Below, one piece after another: positions 7,962 to 17,304 of a DNA stretch of 64,000 bases. Source of the stretch: Paucibacter sp. KCTC 42545. Its GTDB lineage: Bacteria; Pseudomonadota; Gammaproteobacteria; Burkholderiales; Burkholderiaceae_C. Where the stretch lies: the NCBI RefSeq assembly GCF_001477625.1, contig NZ_CP013692.1, positions 3,348,001 to 3,412,000 on the forward strand. Reading direction: 5' to 3'. The notes below the pieces were generated by a model. That model saw only the letters and a program-made list of their open reading frames with translations. It ran no database searches and was not told the origin of the DNA. The stretch's first letter is position 1; the number at the start of each line of letters is the position of its first letter. The position numbers and the translations under genes are program-made.

Positions 7962-10900
7962 GAAAGATGTTTTCGCTGCTGTGCAGGGTCAGGGTCACGC
8001 TGCGGTGCATCCACTGCAGCATGGGTTCAAACAGGCGCCGAGCCAGGGCCTCAAAACGGCCATCGGTGCTGAGGGCCGCAAAGTCAGGGTAGGTGCGCGC
8101 CAGACAAGCTTCTTCGCCCTCGCCACTCACGCCGCCAAAGCCGCCGCCCTCAAACACCAGTGCCACATCACGCTGGTCGGCCACAAAGGCCAGCGCCGTC
8201 TTGGCAGCAAAAGGCAGGGGCTCCTCCATGCCTTGCTGCCAGGTTTGCAGCAGCGCGTTCAGGCATTCGATGGCCTCTTCTTGCGGCAGCGGGTTGACGT
8301 GAATCTGCGCATCGCGCCCCACCAGCACGCCCAGGGCGGGCTCACCGCAGGCGCTGGCCACCAGGCTGCGCAGCCAAGGGGCAAGCAGATGGTCGGCACG
8401 CGGCGTGCGGCATTTCTCATCGGCGCACAGCCGGCTGGGCGAAAGCGTCAGCCACACCAACTGCTCAAGCGCAGGCGCCGCCTGCAGGCCGTCTAACCAG
8501 TCATCCAGATGCACCGTGCTGCCCGCTCCAGCCTCGGTTTCAGTCTCGGCCACAAAGTGCAGGCGCGCCATCGCCGCCTTGACCGGGAACAGCGACTGCA
8601 GCTCCACCCAGGCCTTGAGCATGGGCAGCAAGGTCTGCCCCAGCTGACGCTCGGCGCGGCGCCCCATCTCGCCCAGGGGCAGGCGGCCGGCGGCTTGCAC
8701 GCGACGGGTTTGCTCCTGGATCAGATCGCTGAGCAAGGCCTCATTGGCGTCCCCCGCATCAACACCGAGCGCCTCCAAGCTCATCAAGACCTCGTGGCTC
8801 AGCTCGCTCAGCAGCGCCCATTCCTCCAGGCCGCCCAGGCCAAAGGCCTCGTCGTCCTCGAGGGCCTCTTCTTCATCGCGGAACTGAACATCCAAGCGCT
8901 GCTGGAAAAAGCTCTTCACCGGGTTCTTCAAAAACGCCGTCAATGCGCTCAGATTGAGCGGTAGCTCGCGCGAGCCCAGCTCCACCTTGCCCGCCAGGGG
9001 CATCGCCCCGGTGGCGCCCGGCCCGCCCGCTTGCGCATGGGCCTGGCGCCACTCGCGGGCATAGGTGAACAAGTCTTGCTCCTGCGCCGCGTGGGTCTTG
9101 ACCTCGAAATAGCTGCGGCTAAAGGGTTGCAGCGGGTGATGCACCGTGCGCGCCGCCACCGCCGCCTCGCCCCAGCCCGAGGCCAGATAGTCGCGCAGCT
9201 GCGAGACCAGCACCGAAGGCGGCTGTTCGCTGTTGTCGCGCACGCTGCGGCCGCTCCAGCTGATGTAGAGCTGCTGGCGCGCCGACAGCAAGGCCTCCAG
9301 AATCAGCTGGCGGTCGTCGTCCCGGCCCGAGCGGTCGCCGGGGCGCTGCTGGCCGGGCAGGCCCATCAGGTCGAAGTCGCTTCGGCTGCTGCGGCGCGGG
9401 TAATCGCCGTCATTCATGCCCAGCAGGCAGACCAGCTCAAACGGCACGGCCCGCATGGGCATCAAGGTGCAGAAGGTGACGCCGCCGGCCTTGAAGCGGC
9501 GGTTCAGCGTCGGCAAATCGATGCCCGACAACCAGGCCTCGCGCGCCACCGGCAGCTCGATGCTTTGCGCAAACTCGGCCGTGTCGCAGGCGCTGAGCCA
9601 TTGCGTCATGGCCGCCTGCAAAGCACCCAAGGTCTGGCGCTCCTGATCGTCCTGCGCAAGGAAGAAGGTCTCCATCAGCCAAAGCCCGCGCTCGGCCCAC
9701 TCCAGCGGCGCGACGGGCGTGGCCGCCAGTTCCCACCAGGCTTGCAAGGCGCCCAGCAAATCGGCCAGGCAACCGGCCAGGGCGGCGTCCAGCCCACCCA
9801 CTTCGGAATAGGCAGCAATGCCCCGGAAGGGCTCGGCCTGGGCCGTGGTGTCGCCCACCGCATAGCCCAGCAAGATGCGGCGCAGGCCGAATACCCAGCT
9901 GTTTTGCTCGCCGCAAGCGGCCAGGCCCAGATCGGCGCGCTGCGCTTCGTTCAGGCCCCAGCGTATGCCCGCACCTTCCATCCACTGGCTCAGGCGCGGC
10001 AGGTCAGCGGCGCTCAGGCCGAAGCGCGCAGCTAGCCCCGGCACATCCAGCAGATCGCGCACCTCGCTCAAACGGCAGCGCTGCTGGGGCAGGCGCAGCA
10101 ACCACTCCAGCGCAATCATGAGGGGGTTATGGCCGCGGTCTTTCAGGTCAGCAATATCGAAGGGAATGAAGCGCTTGTCACCACCCCGCCCGCTATTGCC
10201 GTATTGGCCGAAGACCGAGCGGATGGCCGGCGCGAAGGCGTCAATGTCCGGCACCATCACGACGATATCGCGCGGCTGCAGCCCACCCTCGGCCAGGCGC
10301 TTGAGCAGCTGGTCTTGCAAGATCTCCACCTCGCGCTGGGCGCCATGGGCGATGTGGAAAACGATGGAGCGGTCCTCCGACCCAAGAGTCACCGGCTCAT
10401 GCTCAGCCAGCGGCACCAGATCGCGGATGCGGGCCTGCACCTGGCCCAGCCAGTGCGCGCCTTCGCCCTCGTCAAACAGATCGATCTTGGCCTGGGCAAA
10501 GCGCTCCTGCGCCTGCAGCGCGTCGTCAAAGGCATCGAGCTGGCGCACAAAGTCGCGGCCCTGGCGGCCCCAGCTGGCTAGCAAGGGGTGGGCATGCTGG
10601 TGCATGGCTTCCAAGCCCAGCTCGGCCAGGTCCAGACCCTTGCGCAGCGGCTGGCGGCGACGGCTTTGCTTGAGCAGCTCGCGGCCTTCGATGATGTCGG
10701 CCCAGTGGTAGCGGCAAGGGTTGGGGATGGCCAGCAAGACCTGGCACGTCTCTGACAAGGCGGCCAGGGCTTGCAAGGTCTGCATGGGCACATGGGTCAT
10801 GCCGAAGAGCACGACGCGGCGGGCCATGGGCGTGACTGGCGCATGCCCTGCTTGCAAGGCGGCCACGAAGCGCTGGTGCAGCTGCGGCCGGCTGGCGGCG

Positions 10901-11532
10901 CGCTCCGTCGCACTCAGCGGCTCCTGCAAGGCGCGCCAAAGCAGCGGCTGCCAGCGCTGATCGGCGGGCAGGCTGGGGCTGTTGTGCGGGTCTTGGCCGG
11001 TCTGCTGAATTAACACGTCATGGCCCTGGCCCCAGGCATCCAGCCAATCGCTGCGATAAACCTGGTACTGGTCAAACAAATCGGCCAGGCGCTGGGCCAG
11101 TTGCAAGCGCCGCTCCATGCCGCCCAGGTGCAAAAACCCAGCCAGCGGCTCAAAGCCCGCCTGGTCTTGCAAAGCGGGCAGCAGCTGCATCAAACGCCAG
11201 GTCATCGGCAGCTTGTCCAGCATGGACTCCGCCGGCACGGCCGAGCGGCCCAGCAGCTGCCGATAAGCCCGCCACAAAAAGCGGCCTGGCAGCTCCACGC
11301 GGGTGGCCGCACAAATGCCGGTCTGCTGCGCCAGCGTCATCTTCAGCCACTCGGCCACGCCATTGCTCTGCACCAGAAAAATCTCTTCCTCCAGCGGCCC
11401 CAGCGGTTGGCGCCGCAACCACTCAAACACCGCCTCGCCCAAAAGCTCGGCGCGATTGCCGTGCAGGACCAAGAGGCCGGGGGTGATCGAAGTACTGCTA
11501 AGTTCGGCCGGGGCCGAGGGGCGGTCAGTCAT
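7954..11532 (-). CDS. recC: Exodeoxyribonuclease V gamma subunit (RecC)
   Basis: RecC holds the complex together, splits the duplex and scans for Chi. The protein is about 1192 aa. Recognisable blocks are LVLHGNRAELLGEAVFEWL at the N-terminus, FLVQSNGVAEWLKM, LFGMTHVPMQTLQALAAL and LLGMNDGDYPRR, all characteristic of RecC. I chose the Met at 11532 (MTDRPSAPAE) because the frame upstream to 11577 (rich in His and Arg) looks non-coding. No good ribosome site is visible for either start, so this is uncertain. It is the first gene of the recCBD operon. The 267-bp gap to the divergent SRPBCC gene should hold its promoter. Confidence 0.93.
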   Translation of the reverse strand: MTDRPSAPAELSSTSITPGLLVLHGNRAELLGEAVFEWLRRQPLGPLEEEIFLVQSNGVAEWLKMTLAQQTGICAATRVELPGRFLWRAYRQLLGRSAVPAESMLDKLPMTWRLMQLLPALQDQAGFEPLAGFLHLGGMERRLQLAQRLADLFDQYQVYRSDWLDAWGQGHDVLIQQTGQDPHNSPSLPADQRWQPLLWRALQEPLSATERAASRPQLHQRFVAALQAGHAPVTPMARRVVLFGMTHVPMQTLQALAALSETCQVLLAIPNPCRYHWADIIEGRELLKQSRRRQPLRKGLDLAELGLEAMHQHAHPLLASWGRQGRDFVRQLDAFDDALQAQERFAQAKIDLFDEGEGAHWLGQVQARIRDLVPLAEHEPVTLGSEDRSIVFHIAHGAQREVEILQDQLLKRLAEGGLQPRDIVVMVPDIDAFAPAIRSVFGQYGNSGRGGDKRFIPFDIADLKDRGHNPLMIALEWLLRLPQQRCRLSEVRDLLDVPGLAARFGLSAADLPRLSQWMEGAGIRWGLNEAQRADLGLAACGEQNSWVFGLRRILLGYAVGDTTAQAEPFRGIAAYSEVGGLDAALAGCLADLLGALQAWWELAATPVAPLEWAERGLWLMETFFLAQDDQERQTLGALQAAMTQWLSACDTAEFAQSIELPVAREAWLSGIDLPTLNRRFKAGGVTFCTLMPMRAVPFELVCLLGMNDGDYPRRSSRSDFDLMGLPGQQRPGDRSGRDDDRQLILEALLSARQQLYISWSGRSVRDNSEQPPSVLVSQLRDYLASGWGEAAVAARTVHHPLQPFSRSYFEVKTHAAQEQDLFTYAREWRQAHAQAGGPGATGAMPLAGKVELGSRELPLNLSALTAFLKNPVKSFFQQRLDVQFRDEEEALEDDEAFGLGGLEEWALLSELSHEVLMSLEALGVDAGDANEALLSDLIQEQTRRVQAAGRLPLGEMGRRAERQLGQTLLPMLKAWVELQSLFPVKAAMARLHFVAETETEAGAGSTVHLDDWLDGLQAAPALEQLVWLTLSPSRLCADEKCRTPRADHLLAPWLRSLVASACGEPALGVLVGRDAQIHVNPLPQEEAIECLNALLQTWQQGMEEPLPFAAKTALAFVADQRDVALVFEGGGFGGVSGEGEEACLARTYPDFAALSTDGRFEALARRLFEPMLQWMHRSVTLTLHSSENIFHD

Positions 11533-11799
11533 GGAGTTTTTGTGGCTGTGGCGGCGGTAGTGGTGTCGGCAGTTCAAGGCGAGACAGACGGCAATACGAG
11601 TGCTGGTCCGCTAGCGTGAGCCATTGTCAGCCAGGGCGACGCCGGCTTGACCCTGAAGAGGAAACTTCCTGCGCCGGAATGGCAATGCTCACGACAAAAG
11701 CCAAAGGCTGGCTGGCGGGAGAATCCCTGCAAGTTCTTTTCGGCAGCCTGGATCAGAATCTGGGCCTTAACTTGTTTGCCCCTCGCTCCCGGAGTTCCC

Positions 11800-12213
11800 A
11801 TGAAGATCAGCGTCAGCACCCTCATCCAAGCCCCCATTGCCGAAGTCTGGCGCGCCTACACCACGCCCGAGGACATCAAGGTCTGGAACACTGCCTCGCC
11901 GGACTGGCACACCCCCGCGGCCAGCGTGGATCTGCGTGTGGGCGGCCAGTTTTCATCGCGCATGGAAGCCAAGGACGGCTCCTTCGGCTTCGACTTTGCC
12001 GGCGAGTACACCGAGGTACAGGCACCGCATCACCTGGCCTATCGCTTTGGCGACAGGATCGGCGTAGTTGACTTTTCCGAAGCCCCTGAGGGCGTCAGCG
12101 TAACCGTCAATTTCGACAGCGAAGCCACCCACACCGAGGAGCAGCAGCGCAGCGGCTGGCAGGCCATTCTGGACAACTTTGCGCGGCATGTGGAGAAGAC
12201 GCGCCTGGGCTGA
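11800..12213 (+). CDS. SRPBCC/AHSA1-domain protein
   Basis: This is a 137-aa single-domain protein of the START/Bet v1-like fold. It begins MKISVSTLIQAPIAEVWRAY, the usual first strand and helix of AHSA1-type proteins, and ends in the long C-terminal helix SGWQAILDNFARHVEK. Such proteins bind hydrophobic ligands or act as Hsp90-activator-like folds; the specific role is unknown. The start ATG at 11800 has GGAG at 11791-11794. It stands alone between the divergent recC and the convergent coiled-coil gene. Confidence 0.85.
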   Translation: MKISVSTLIQAPIAEVWRAYTTPEDIKVWNTASPDWHTPAASVDLRVGGQFSSRMEAKDGSFGFDFAGEYTEVQAPHHLAYRFGDRIGVVDFSEAPEGVSVTVNFDSEATHTEEQQRSGWQAILDNFARHVEKTRLG

Positions 12214-12249
12214 GGACCCGGCAGTTCTACAGCGCGCTTCGCGTGCCCG

Positions 12250-14814
12250 TCAGCGTCGTAACTGAGCGGCCTGCGCCACCCGATGCAGATCCAAGGCTTC
12301 TGGCGCGGGCGCAGCCTGGCGCGATGTTTGCGCCACCTTGGCCAGCATCTGGCTCAAGTCACCCAGCGCGCCCAGATCCAGCGCCGGCGCAGGCGTGGCT
12401 TGGGGCAGCTGGATGCTGGCCAGATTCAGTTCCAGCGCCTGTGCGGTGCTTGCGTCTTGCTGCGGCGCTAGCTCACGGATCTGAATTTGAGTAGGGTCGA
12501 AGGCCGCAGGCTTGGCATTGGCCAGGCCCACATTCAAATCGATGTGCAAAAAGGCGGCCAGCTCAGCGCGTTCGCGCTCGGCTTGAGCTTCGCGGGCCAA
12601 GCGGGCCTGTTCGCGCCGAGCCATTTCCTGCGCTTCAATTTCCTGCGCTTCAGCCAGTTGGGCAGCAGCCACTGCTTGCGCTTCGGCCAGGGCTTGCTCG
12701 GCGGCCAACTCAGCAGCTCGCTGTTCGGCCAAGGCTCTGACTTGGGCCTGCCTTGCCATTGCTTCTTCTGCAGCCTTGGCCTCAGCTTCTGCTTTGAGTG
12801 CCGCAGCGCGTTCAGCCGCAGCGCGTTCAGCCGCAGCGCGTTCAGCCGCAGCGCGTTCAGCCGCAGCGCGTTCAGCCGCAGCGCGTTCAGCCGCAGCGCG
12901 TTCAGCCGCAGCGCGTTCAGCCGCAGCGCGTTCAGCCGCAGCGCGTTCAGCCGCAGCGCGTTCAGCCGCAGCGCGTTCAGCCGCAGCGCGTTCAGCCGCA
13001 GCGCGTTCAGCCGCAGCGCGTTCAGCCGCAGCGCGTTCAGCCGCAGCGCGTTCAGCCGCAGCGCGTTCAGCCGCCAGCTGCGCCTGCAGCCGTGCTTGTT
13101 CGGCCGCACGGGCTTCAGCGGCAGATTCAGCGGCGGCCGCAGCAGCGGCAGATTCGGCCGCCGCAGTTGCAGCCGCAGCCGCAGCCGCAGCCGCCAGTTT
13201 GGCCTGGCGCTCCGCGTCTTTGCGGGCCTTAGCCTCATCGCGCGCCTGGGCACGTTCGCGTTGGCGTAGCGACAGTGCGGCTTGCTTTGCGGCTTTGGCT
13301 TGTGTGGCCTTGGCGGTCGCCTCAGCCTCAGCCTCAGCCTCAGCCTCAACCTCAGCCTGCGCCTGTGCTCGCTCACGCGCCAATTGCTCGGCGCGCCAAT
13401 GCAGAGCGTCTTGGCAAACCTGGTTTTGCAAAGCTGCCGTCAGCGCCAGCACCAGTGCCTGCAAGGTGGCCTGGGCATGCTCAGCCTCGCGCTGCTGCAA
13501 AGTCAGGGCTTGGGCGCAATCGCTTTGGGCCATGGCAATGAGTTGCTGCAGCCGCTGCTCGCGGGCCGCAAGGGCCGCGAGAGCCAGACTGGCTGCATGC
13601 TCGACCAGCAAGCGTGCCAGGCATTGCTCGGCCAAGGCGCGGGCCTTCCCTTGCTGTCGCAGCAATTGATCGGCCAGCTGCTTGGCCTGGGCGGGTAGCT
13701 CCTTGGCCTCCAACTGCTGGGCGAAAGCTTGAGCTTGGCTCAGCAACTGCCGGAAGAAGTCCGCCAATTGTTCCGAGCGCCGGCGCTGCGCCAACTGTTC
13801 TTGCTGATGCTGGCGGGCCAGCGCCAAGACCTCCGCCTGCAGCTGGGCCGCCAAGGCGCTGGCCTCAGCTTGGCATTGGGCCTGAGTTGCGGCAATCGCC
13901 TGCTGCGCCCGCGTGGAGGCCTGCAGGCTCGCGGCCAGCTGCTTGTCCAACAAGGCCTGCAAGTCCGCAGCGGCCTGTTGTTGGCGCTGGCGACGAGCCC
14001 ATTCATCCGCGGCCCGCGCCAGCACCTGGGCTTGCAGACTGTTGTTGCAGGCCTCAACTTGGGCCAGCAGCGCCGCTTGTTCCGCCACGGCGGCAAGCCG
14101 CGCCTGCTCGAAGGCATGCATTTGCACCTGCGCACACTCGCGCAACAGCTGCTGAAGCTGGGCATGGCGCTCGGCTTGGCGCTCAAGCGCGGCCCGCGCG
14201 GCAGCTTGGGCTTGGGCTTGGGCTTGGGCTTCGGCTTCGGCTTCGGCTTCGGCTTCGGCTTCGATTCGAGCCTGGCGAGCAGCGTGTTCAGCCGCTCGGG
14301 CCTGCGCCTGCCGGGCTTGCTTGGCCGCTTCAGCTGCTTCCGCCTCCTCGGCCTGTTTTGCCAGCATGGCAGCCCGAACTGCCGCTGCTCGGGCGGCTTG
14401 CTCCGCGGCGGCAGCTTCAGCACGCAACGCGGCCGCTCTACCCTCGGCGACATCGGGCGGAACAAGCAGATCGGTGCCCAGCGCCAGTCGATGCGGCTGC
14501 GTGCGGCCGCTGATGTCCTCCACGTCCTCGACATCGTCCATATTCCAACGCGGCTTCGGAGGGCGGGCCTGGGATGAAGCGCGCGGCGCCGCGCCAGCAC
14601 TTGCTTTGTTCTTGCTACTGCTACCGCCACCAACATGGGCCTTGTCCACGGTGCGTCCGTTCAACGCATCCACATTGGCGCGCAGGGTCTCTTGCGAGAT
14701 GGACAAATCCACCGGCTTTTCGCGGTCACGCAGGAGTTGGGCAAAGTCCTGCATCACCCGGTTGGGGTCGAAGGGGGCGCTGTTCTTGTCCTGATCCGGG
14801 TCGCGGGCTGGCAT
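12250..14814 (-). CDS. Large Ala/Glu/Gln/Arg-rich coiled-coil protein (854 aa), function unknown
   Basis: The N-terminal ~120 aa are ordinary sequence (MPARDPDQDKNSAPFDPNRV, then ISQETLRANVDALNGRTVDK). After that the protein is almost entirely heptad-like Ala/Glu/Gln/Arg/Lys sequence predicted to form a very long helix or coiled coil, with an EAEAEAEA run, an 18-copy AERAA pentapeptide block and a poly-Ala stretch. The C-terminal ~80 aa become mixed again (IQIRELAPQQDASTAQALEL). No signal peptide or TM segment is seen. I chose the start at 14814; the open frame upstream to 15078 lies antisense to nothing conserved and overlaps the upstream gene. It follows the Pro/Ala-rich membrane gene by 85 bp on the same strand and is likely co-transcribed. 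TolA-like or cytoskeletal/scaffold roles are conceivable, but nothing here proves a function. Confidence 0.75.
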   Translation of the reverse strand: MPARDPDQDKNSAPFDPNRVMQDFAQLLRDREKPVDLSISQETLRANVDALNGRTVDKAHVGGGSSSKNKASAGAAPRASSQARPPKPRWNMDDVEDVEDISGRTQPHRLALGTDLLVPPDVAEGRAAALRAEAAAAEQAARAAAVRAAMLAKQAEEAEAAEAAKQARQAQARAAEHAARQARIEAEAEAEAEAEAQAQAQAQAAARAALERQAERHAQLQQLLRECAQVQMHAFEQARLAAVAEQAALLAQVEACNNSLQAQVLARAADEWARRQRQQQAAADLQALLDKQLAASLQASTRAQQAIAATQAQCQAEASALAAQLQAEVLALARQHQQEQLAQRRRSEQLADFFRQLLSQAQAFAQQLEAKELPAQAKQLADQLLRQQGKARALAEQCLARLLVEHAASLALAALAAREQRLQQLIAMAQSDCAQALTLQQREAEHAQATLQALVLALTAALQNQVCQDALHWRAEQLARERAQAQAEVEAEAEAEAEATAKATQAKAAKQAALSLRQRERAQARDEAKARKDAERQAKLAAAAAAAAATAAAESAAAAAAAESAAEARAAEQARLQAQLAAERAAAERAAAERAAAERAAAERAAAERAAAERAAAERAAAERAAAERAAAERAAAERAAAERAAAERAAAERAAAERAAAERAAAERAAALKAEAEAKAAEEAMARQAQVRALAEQRAAELAAEQALAEAQAVAAAQLAEAQEIEAQEMARREQARLAREAQAERERAELAAFLHIDLNVGLANAKPAAFDPTQIQIRELAPQQDASTAQALELNLASIQLPQATPAPALDLGALGDLSQMLAKVAQTSRQAAPAPEALDLHRVAQAAQLRR
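12801..13075. repeat. 15-bp tandem repeat, 17 perfect copies (AERAA pentapeptide)
   Basis: The plus-strand unit TTCAGCCGCAGCGCG repeats without a single mismatch from 12811 to 13065, with partial units on both flanks. On the coding (minus) strand it encodes AERAA 18 times inside the coiled-coil gene. The period is a multiple of 3, so copy-number changes keep the frame. Perfect identity at synonymous positions points to recent slippage or expansion rather than purely protein-level selection. Confidence 0.97.
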
Positions 14815-14899
14815 GGCGCTATTGTGCGGCGCTGTGGGGTGCGGGGAATCCCGCAAATCCCGCCCCATCAACCCTTGTGCTCGGCGCGAAACAAGGCGC

Positions 14900-16603
14900 C
14901 TACCAACGGCAGCCCTTGTCGCGCACGGCATCCAGCGCCAGCGGCACGACGGCCAGCAGACCTGCCCCGCCGTAGGCTTGGCGGCAGTCTTGCTTGCCGG
15001 CCTTTTCCAAGTCCTGGGCCAGCTTGGACTTTTGCTCAGGCGGGGTGGGCAACAAGTCCAGCGCGCCACGCGAGCCACGGCCCGACAGCTCGCCGCCGCG
15101 TGGCCGGGTGGGCAAAGACAAATTCAAGCGCGCCGGCGCTTGCGGCATCTCGCTGGCGGCCGATGGCGGCGTGGCCAGGTCGCGACCGAGCTGGCTGCCG
15201 GCATCGGGGGCGCCGGTCAATCCAACCGAGCCATTGGAGGGCTGCTGCGGCAAAGACGACGATGGCGCCTGACTCGTGGCCGGCTTGCCATCCTTGGCCG
15301 AAAGGCTGGAGCTGCTGGGCGAGCCCAGGCGCGGTGTCGCCGGGGTGGTGGTGGCGCTGGCGCTAGGGCTGATCGAGTTTGGTCCGGCTAGCTCAGCGGC
15401 CGATGCCGGCTCGGCCTTGAGCGGCTGCGACGTGCTGGGCTTCACGGCCTCGGCACCGGGCGTGGGAACTGCTGCCGCAACGGGCGACGGCACAGGCCGA
15501 TCTGCGGCAGCCGGGCTTGGCGCGACTGGGGCCGTGGTGGCCGGCGATGGTGTCGTGAGCGGGGGAGCAGGAAGCAAAGGGCTGGTCACAGGCGCGGGCA
15601 GCGCTTGCACCGGGACCTGCGCCGGCATGGGCTGCGGGCTAGGCACAGGCTTTGGCTCAAACTTGGGTAATTGGTGCTGCAGGGGCGGCAGCTGTGGCAG
15701 GGCGGAAAGCGCCTGAGCGGCCTGCCCCGCGGCCGCGGGGACAAGCGCATTACTCGGGATCGTCGGGCTGGTCGGGCTGCTCGGCCTGGCCTTGAGCAAG
15801 GCAGCGTCCGGCCGCACCCGCTCGAGCGCAGGGCTGGCAGTTGCCGCGTCAAATTGCTTCAAGGTCGGCGCAGGGCTGAGCGGCGCCAGTACCGGCGCCT
15901 GCAACTCAGCGGGAGCCGGTGTGACGACTGCGGACTTGGCGGCAGTCAAGGCTGTGGCCGATAGACGTTGAACGGTGTTGGCAGGCGCCTGCAGCTTGGC
16001 CGTGCTGGGCGCGGGTTCTGGCACCGGCTCGGGCAAGGCTTTGACACTGACTTCGGCTGCTGCGGGTGGCGCGGTTGGCACAGGCGGAGCAGGCGGTGCA
16101 ACTGGCGCGGGTTCCTGCGTTGCCGCAGGCGTCACCGATGTCACCGGCGCCCGGGGTACGGGCGGTGATACCGGGTTGGGCGGTTCAGGCGGTGCCGCCG
16201 GCCTTGCGTCAGCATTGACCGGCGGCAATGCCTGGGGCGCCCAGGATCCCAGCTGCGCCGCGCCAGGTGGCGTGGTGGCAGCGGGCGGCTGCGCCAGCTC
16301 GCGCACCGCGCCGCCAAAGCGCTCTTGCGGCGCGCTGCCGCGTGGCCCGTTATTGCGAGGCAGCGCCGCGGGGTCGCCGTCAGGGCTGCCGTTCACCGGC
16401 CCTTGCAGGGTGATATTGAGCCGGCCCCACACGCCGTCACCCGGACGCGCCGTGCCGCCGGTGGTATTACCCACCAGCAGCACCAGCCACAGATGCAGCA
16501 AGCCGGCCAGCAGCAGGCATTGCTGCATGCGCACCGGTTCAGCCGGGCGGCGCGCCCAGCCAAGGGCGGCAATCCAACTGTGCGGGCGGCCCAGTGCGTG
16601 CAT
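14900..16603 (-). CDS. Pro/Ala/Ser-rich membrane-anchored protein (567 aa), function unknown
   Basis: There is a short N-terminal cytoplasmic stretch, then one hydrophobic segment MQQCLLLAGLLHLWLVLLVG (about residues 26-45) acting as a signal anchor or signal peptide. About 450 residues of Pro/Ala/Ser/Thr-rich, low-complexity sequence follow, like an extended periplasmic linker. A compact C-terminal motif has two Cys (DLEKAGKQDCRQAYGG, then LALDAVRDKGCRW). The overall plan of TM anchor, Pro-rich stalk and small C-terminal domain is reminiscent of TonB/TolA-like envelope proteins, but I see no TonB domain. The start at 16603 (MHALGRPHSW) was chosen because the frame upstream overlaps the preceding gene. 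It lies 53 bp after the nuclease-like gene and 85 bp before the coiled-coil gene. Confidence 0.7.
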   Translation of the reverse strand: MHALGRPHSWIAALGWARRPAEPVRMQQCLLLAGLLHLWLVLLVGNTTGGTARPGDGVWGRLNITLQGPVNGSPDGDPAALPRNNGPRGSAPQERFGGAVRELAQPPAATTPPGAAQLGSWAPQALPPVNADARPAAPPEPPNPVSPPVPRAPVTSVTPAATQEPAPVAPPAPPVPTAPPAAAEVSVKALPEPVPEPAPSTAKLQAPANTVQRLSATALTAAKSAVVTPAPAELQAPVLAPLSPAPTLKQFDAATASPALERVRPDAALLKARPSSPTSPTIPSNALVPAAAGQAAQALSALPQLPPLQHQLPKFEPKPVPSPQPMPAQVPVQALPAPVTSPLLPAPPLTTPSPATTAPVAPSPAAADRPVPSPVAAAVPTPGAEAVKPSTSQPLKAEPASAAELAGPNSISPSASATTTPATPRLGSPSSSSLSAKDGKPATSQAPSSSLPQQPSNGSVGLTGAPDAGSQLGRDLATPPSAASEMPQAPARLNLSLPTRPRGGELSGRGSRGALDLLPTPPEQKSKLAQDLEKAGKQDCRQAYGGAGLLAVVPLALDAVRDKGCRW

Positions 16604-16656
16604 GCCTAGGAACTTAGTGTGAAGGCGCAGTGATTGAGGAATCGCTGGGCCGCGCC

Positions 16657-17154
16657 TCAGTCCTGCAGCGCGGCCATTTTGGCCTTCACATCGTCGGGCG
16701 ACCAAAACAGCCAGCCGCGCGCGGCCATCAAGTCACGGATGGCCTGGCTTTGGCCTTGGTTGACCTTGCCGGCCAGTAGACCCAGCGTCAGCGTGCTTTG
16801 CGCGTTAGCCATGCCGCCCTCAATCAAATCCTGCTTCAGCCGCTCCAGCACCACCGTGCGGTAGCGCTCCGAGGTGAAGAGCTTGAATCGGCCTGCCGGC
16901 ACCTCATGCTCTTCTTGCATTTGCGCCAACTTCACGCCGGGCGTGTCGGCATAGCTCTTGGCCTCCAGCGCCAGCAATTCATTGCGGCCGAAATGCAGGG
17001 CCACCAGGTCAACGATGGGGCGCGGCGCCGAGGTCTTGCCGATGGCGCGCTTTTCGTCCTGTGTCAGGTTGACACGCACGCCCCGCCGCACCCAATAGCC
17101 CTCGGCCTCCAAGAGCTTGCACACGCAGTTTTCAAAGCCATCCGTCATATTCAT
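16657..17154 (-). CDS. Predicted PD-(D/E)XK-like nuclease-fold protein
   Basis: This protein of about 165 aa has an N-terminal helix (FENCVCKLLEAEGYWVRRGV) followed by PIVDLVAL and, 10 residues on, LLALEAKSYAD. The order Glu-helix, (P)xxD, then E-x-K is the signature of the PD-(D/E)XK fold found in restriction enzymes, resolvases and Mrr-like proteins. The C-terminal third is helical and less informative. The start at 17154 (MNMTDGFEN) is preceded by CGGGG; an ATG at 17148 is also possible. It is the first gene of an apparent three-gene minus-strand unit and is divergent from cysK. The biological role and any substrate are not evident, and the nuclease call is a motif-based inference. Confidence 0.7.
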   Translation of the reverse strand: MNMTDGFENCVCKLLEAEGYWVRRGVRVNLTQDEKRAIGKTSAPRPIVDLVALHFGRNELLALEAKSYADTPGVKLAQMQEEHEVPAGRFKLFTSERYRTVVLERLKQDLIEGGMANAQSTLTLGLLAGKVNQGQSQAIRDLMAARGWLFWSPDDVKAKMAALQD

Positions 17155-17304
17155 CTTGTTTTGCCCCGAGCGCTTCAACCATTAACTAGCAGGCGATTCT
17201 AGGAGGCCGCTCGCCTGGATTGCCCTACATCTGCATCTTGACTGCAGTGCCGCTACCATCTTGCCCAAACACCATCCGACCAACTTCCACCGGAGCCCAT
17301 CGCC

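Noticed and set aside
12534..13669. ORFs in other frames over the coiled-coil repeats (Ser/Phe/Arg, Leu/Asn or Val/Gln/Pro periodic proteins)
   Set aside because: All are shadows of the 15-bp repeat; only the minus-strand frame has sensible flanking sequence on both sides.
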